NCBI GenBank assembly: GCA_036770365.1
Contig: DAIPJH010000011.1
Location: 1 to 64,000, forward strand
DNA length: 64,000 nucleotides
Direction: 5' to 3'
DNA from: DAIPJH01 sp036770365
Lineage (GTDB): Bacteria; Pseudomonadota; Alphaproteobacteria; Rickettsiales; UBA998
The translations under genes and the position numbers were made by a program. Within the stretch, counting starts at the first letter, position 1, and every line of letters starts with the position of its first letter. This document shows positions 61,298 through 64,000 of the stretch, piece after piece. The notes under the pieces were generated by a model. That model made no database searches and was not told where the DNA came from. It saw only the letters and a list, made by a program, of their open reading frames with translations.

Positions 61298-62514
61298 ACC
61301 GCCGCCGCCAGCTCATGCATACATTGGATAGGGTCTTGCGCAAGAAATTGTTTGATATTACGCACAGCTTGACGCAAACGATGCTTATTTTCTACCATCG
61401 CAATCCGTACAAACCCATCACCGTATTCACCAAAGCCAATCCCCGGAGCAACTGCCACTTCGGCTTTTTCCAATAATAATTGCGAAAACGCAAGCGAACC
61501 TAAATCTTTATACGCCTCAGGCAATGGAGCCCAAATAAACATACTCGCATCAGGAGACGGCACATTCCAACCTGCCGCACGCAACCCATTCACCAAAATA
61601 TCACGACGCTCTTTATAAAGGTCACGCATTTCTTGTACACATTCTTGCGGCCCATTCAACGCAGCCGTTGCCGCCACCTGAATGGGTGTAAACCCACCAT
61701 AATCAAGATAAGACTTAATTTTAGTGAGCGCGGAAACCAATTTTTGATTCCCAACCGCAAACCCAACGCGCCAACCCGCCATCGAATAAGTCTTGCTCAT
61801 TGAGGTGAACTCAATCGCAACATCTTTTGCGCCTTTAACCTGCAAAATACTTGGTGGTGGCACGTCATTAAAATAAATCTCGCAATACGCCAAGTCTGAG
61901 ATGATATAAACCCCTGCCTGACGACAAATCTCCACAACTTCTTCATAAAACGCTAAATCCACACATTCAGTGGTTGGATTACACGGATAACTCAAAATAA
62001 GTATGGTCGGTGCAGGTTTGCAATGCTTAATCGCACGTTTAAGCAAAGTTACAAAATCATGATCTGGTGTTTTTGGCAAATGCCAAACCGACGCACCCAC
62101 AATAATCGACCCATAAGGGTGAATTGGATAGCTAGGATTAGGAACCATCACCACATCACCAGGGGCAGTAATCGCTTGCAACAAATTCGCCAGACCTTCT
62201 TTTGATCCCATCGACACCGCGACTTCTTTTTCAGGGCAAACTTCTACACCAAAACGACGCTGATAATACGCTGCTTGAGCCTTACGTAACCCCGGAATCC
62301 CACGTGACATTGAATAACCATGCGTACGCGGATTAAGCACCGTCTCACGCAATTTTTCAACAATATGAGCGGGGGTTGGCGAATCAGGATTTCCCATTCC
62401 CAAATCGATCACATCACGCCCCTGCGCACGCAATGCAGCTTTTTTACGATTCACTTCAGCAAAGACATAAGGAGGCAACCGCTTGATGCGGTAAAATTCT
62501 TCATTCGTACTCAT
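61294..62514 (-). CDS. alaC: Aminotransferase, AlaC / LL-DAP type
   Basis: This 406-residue PLP aminotransferase of class I/II probably transfers to alanine or makes a related amino acid. Motifs are MGNPDSPTP near the N-terminus, NPSYPIHPYG, SYPCNPTTECVD, ISDLAYCEIYF (Asp and Tyr that contact PLP) and SMSKTYSMAGWR with the PLP Lys. It starts the operon with hom and glpX. The product family is AlaC or a diaminopimelate aminotransferase, and I cannot separate them. Confidence 0.88.
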   Translation of the reverse strand: MSTNEEFYRIKRLPPYVFAEVNRKKAALRAQGRDVIDLGMGNPDSPTPAHIVEKLRETVLNPRTHGYSMSRGIPGLRKAQAAYYQRRFGVEVCPEKEVAVSMGSKEGLANLLQAITAPGDVVMVPNPSYPIHPYGSIIVGASVWHLPKTPDHDFVTLLKRAIKHCKPAPTILILSYPCNPTTECVDLAFYEEVVEICRQAGVYIISDLAYCEIYFNDVPPPSILQVKGAKDVAIEFTSMSKTYSMAGWRVGFAVGNQKLVSALTKIKSYLDYGGFTPIQVAATAALNGPQECVQEMRDLYKERRDILVNGLRAAGWNVPSPDASMFIWAPLPEAYKDLGSLAFSQLLLEKAEVAVAPGIGFGEYGDGFVRIAMVENKHRLRQAVRNIKQFLAQDPIQCMHELAAAV

Positions 62515-62548
62515 ATAACATCCTATTTCGTAACCTTCTTTAGAAAGT

Positions 62549-62659
62549 CGCTATTATGAGAGTAAGCATGAAGCAATGAAAACCGAAAACATGAATGTAT
62601 AACAATACACAACTTGTTTTGAGGAAGTTTCATCGCAAATAGATTATCCATAACAGTAG
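62549..62659. repeat. 111-bp palindromic element B upstream of alaC
   Basis: It has the same length and layout as element A. The end CGCTATTATG pairs loosely with CATAACAGTAG, and GCAATGAAAAC pairs with GTTTCATCGC. It fills most of the space between the lipoprotein gene and alaC. Confidence 0.6.
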
Positions 62660-62673
62660 AGTTTATAAAGAAG

Positions 62674-63963
62674 TTAATTGGTAGAAACCGCACCACTGAG
62701 GCGGCTCAAACGATAACTTTGATACCCACCACGATAACGTGCGTAGCGAGAAGGGGGAAGATAGTCACCTTGAACATATGACGCCCCCGCAGAGGCCGAC
62801 GCGGCATTTGTATCTACCGTAGCCGCGGCATTGGCGGCCACATCATCTTGCATTACTGGTTGCACCGACGGCGCGTCCATAACTTCCATAGCCGTCGAAT
62901 CATGTGCCTCAGGAGTATTCATTTGTGTTCGAACAGGCGGAGCGGCATCCATCGCCGCAGCATCCACCGCAGATCCTTCCTTTTGCGCCCAAGAACCATC
63001 CGCATTACGGGTAAACACTGGAGGAGCAACCATAGATGCAACAGATGCATTAGATGCGATCTGTGCATCTGACGCAGCAACCACACTCGCAGGAGCATCC
63101 GCTTGCACAGAGACAGGTACAGTTTCCGCCGAAACCTGAACAGGAGGCGTCGCAACAGGCGGAACATCACCCGCCACATTCTGCGCGTCCGCATCAACTG
63201 TTTTCGACCCCACCAACGTTACTTTGTGCCAGCCCGTGTTTTTCACAACAGTCGCACCACTCACCATATCTGACTTTGCCTCCTGCACAGCATGCGGCAA
63301 AGGTTCAGCAACAGGCTCACTAAAAAGTGTTTTTGCTTGATCTTCGATAACATTCACAGGCGCATTTCCCGCAACAACAGTGGGCGTAGCAGACGGCATC
63401 TCTTTCGCAAAATCATCACGCTCACTCGCCAAGTTTTTCATTTCTTGCTTGGCACTCACCACTTCAGCTCTCGCTCCCATCGGCGTCACCGCTGGCGCAA
63501 CCATATTGCCACCCGAAGCAGGCGCAGCCGCCCCCAATTGTTGAGCCGTGGACTGCGTTACATCCAACGGCTTTGCTTCAATTGAAGATAGTGGTGAAGA
63601 CACTGGCGTTGAGACCACAGGCGCACTCGCCACAGGCTCGGGCGCAGGAGCAATCGCTGCAACAGATGCAGACGGCGTCACATTCAACACATTAGACTCT
63701 TCCATCGCTGACTGATAACTTTGCGGCACGACACGCTCGGTCTGCGGACGCACAATATTCGCAGGTGGCGCGGGCTCAACCGAGTCCGCAGGGCGGATGA
63801 TCTTGTTACCCCCCGGATTAAGCGCAGGCACGCGCTTCTCACCAATCACGGTATTATAACGCGGCGGAGGGTTACCCCCCCATGTCGAACACGCAGACAC
63901 CAGCGCGCCCATCACCAACAATGCCCCACCCAAACTTGAAACCGTTTTTAGACGCTGTACCAT
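62674..63963 (-). CDS. Ala/Pro/Val-rich lipoprotein
   Basis: This 429-residue protein has a lipobox LVSAC (lipidated Cys near residue 25) after a hydrophobic start. The mature part is low complexity, rich in Ala, Pro, Val and Ser, with repeated PVSTPVSS and AVSAETVPVSV-like strings. The C-terminal 20 residues (RYARYRGGYQSYRLSRLSG) are basic and Tyr/Arg-rich. It is unrecognised and is presumably an outer-membrane-anchored flexible linker. I start at the ATG at 63963 with GGGGTG before it; the longer reading has 9 extra residues. Confidence 0.7.
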   Translation of the reverse strand: MVQRLKTVSSLGGALLVMGALVSACSTWGGNPPPRYNTVIGEKRVPALNPGGNKIIRPADSVEPAPPANIVRPQTERVVPQSYQSAMEESNVLNVTPSASVAAIAPAPEPVASAPVVSTPVSSPLSSIEAKPLDVTQSTAQQLGAAAPASGGNMVAPAVTPMGARAEVVSAKQEMKNLASERDDFAKEMPSATPTVVAGNAPVNVIEDQAKTLFSEPVAEPLPHAVQEAKSDMVSGATVVKNTGWHKVTLVGSKTVDADAQNVAGDVPPVATPPVQVSAETVPVSVQADAPASVVAASDAQIASNASVASMVAPPVFTRNADGSWAQKEGSAVDAAAMDAAPPVRTQMNTPEAHDSTAMEVMDAPSVQPVMQDDVAANAAATVDTNAASASAGASYVQGDYLPPSRYARYRGGYQSYRLSRLSGAVSTN

Positions 63964-64000
63964 AAACACCCCAACATGAACGCATTGCATAAATTGCCAT

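Overview
The window is a stretch of an alphaproteobacterial chromosome. The left edge carries the 5' end of a 16S rRNA gene (minus strand) with alphaproteobacterial wording, for example GGCAGGCCTAACACATGC near the 5' end and AATATTGGACAATGGGCG at the window edge. The proteins agree: DUF2336 proteins, a MaoC-Pta fusion next to FabI, a cbb3 oxidase operon, and the gene order alaC-hom-glpX-recJ. The sequence looks moderately AT-rich and is dotted with palindromic intergenic repeats. I cannot name a genus.

Layout. 1-8.2 kb: 16S rRNA with its promoter, rnd, a YggU-family gene, aspS, a small membrane protein, a GH114-like secreted protein and two tandem DUF2336 genes. 8.2-11.1 kb: clpS-clpA. 11.1-16.5 kb: an accessory-looking block with a secreted trypsin-like protease, an orphan ORF, a HigBA-like toxin-antitoxin pair, an ornithine decarboxylase, a ParDE-like pair and a macro-domain protein. 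16.5-24.2 kb: rnr, an RTX-repeat protein, agmatinase divergent from the carboxyspermidine pair (dehydrogenase and nspC), and a Crp/Fnr regulator. 24.3-33.9 kb: a long minus-strand respiratory operon (SafE-like, ccoNOQPGHIS, ackA), preceded by a textbook Fnr/FixK-type promoter and followed by the Crp/Fnr gene on the same strand. 34.2-37.4 kb: divergent GDP-mannose genes. 37.5-41.9 kb: mreC-mreD-mrdA-rodA. 42-50.3 kb: a TpsA/TpsB two-partner secretion pair and a large RTX-repeat protein. 50.3-54.1 kb: maoC-pta, fabI, tRNA-Glu, dctA. 54.3-56.7 kb: two translationally coupled, mutually similar membrane proteins of unknown function. 56.9-64 kb: recJ with a previously uncalled 31-codon gene in front, glpX, hom, an AlaC-type aminotransferase and a lipoprotein.

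How it fits together. The organism can respire at low oxygen (cbb3) under a likely Fnr-family switch, and acetate kinase is wired into that operon. Ornithine decarboxylase, agmatinase, carboxyspermidine dehydrogenase and NspC make a route to spermidine that bypasses SAM. The surface is served by type I (RTX) and type Vb (TpsA/B) substrates, although no type I transporter lies in the window.

Three genes shorter than 60 codons were found by reading the sequence: ccoS, ccoQ and the 31-codon ORF in front of recJ. The most unusual items are the uncharacterised paralogous membrane pair (54294-56743), that 31-residue membrane peptide, the Fnr-box superoperon that ends in its own Fnr-family gene, and several families of long intergenic hairpins.
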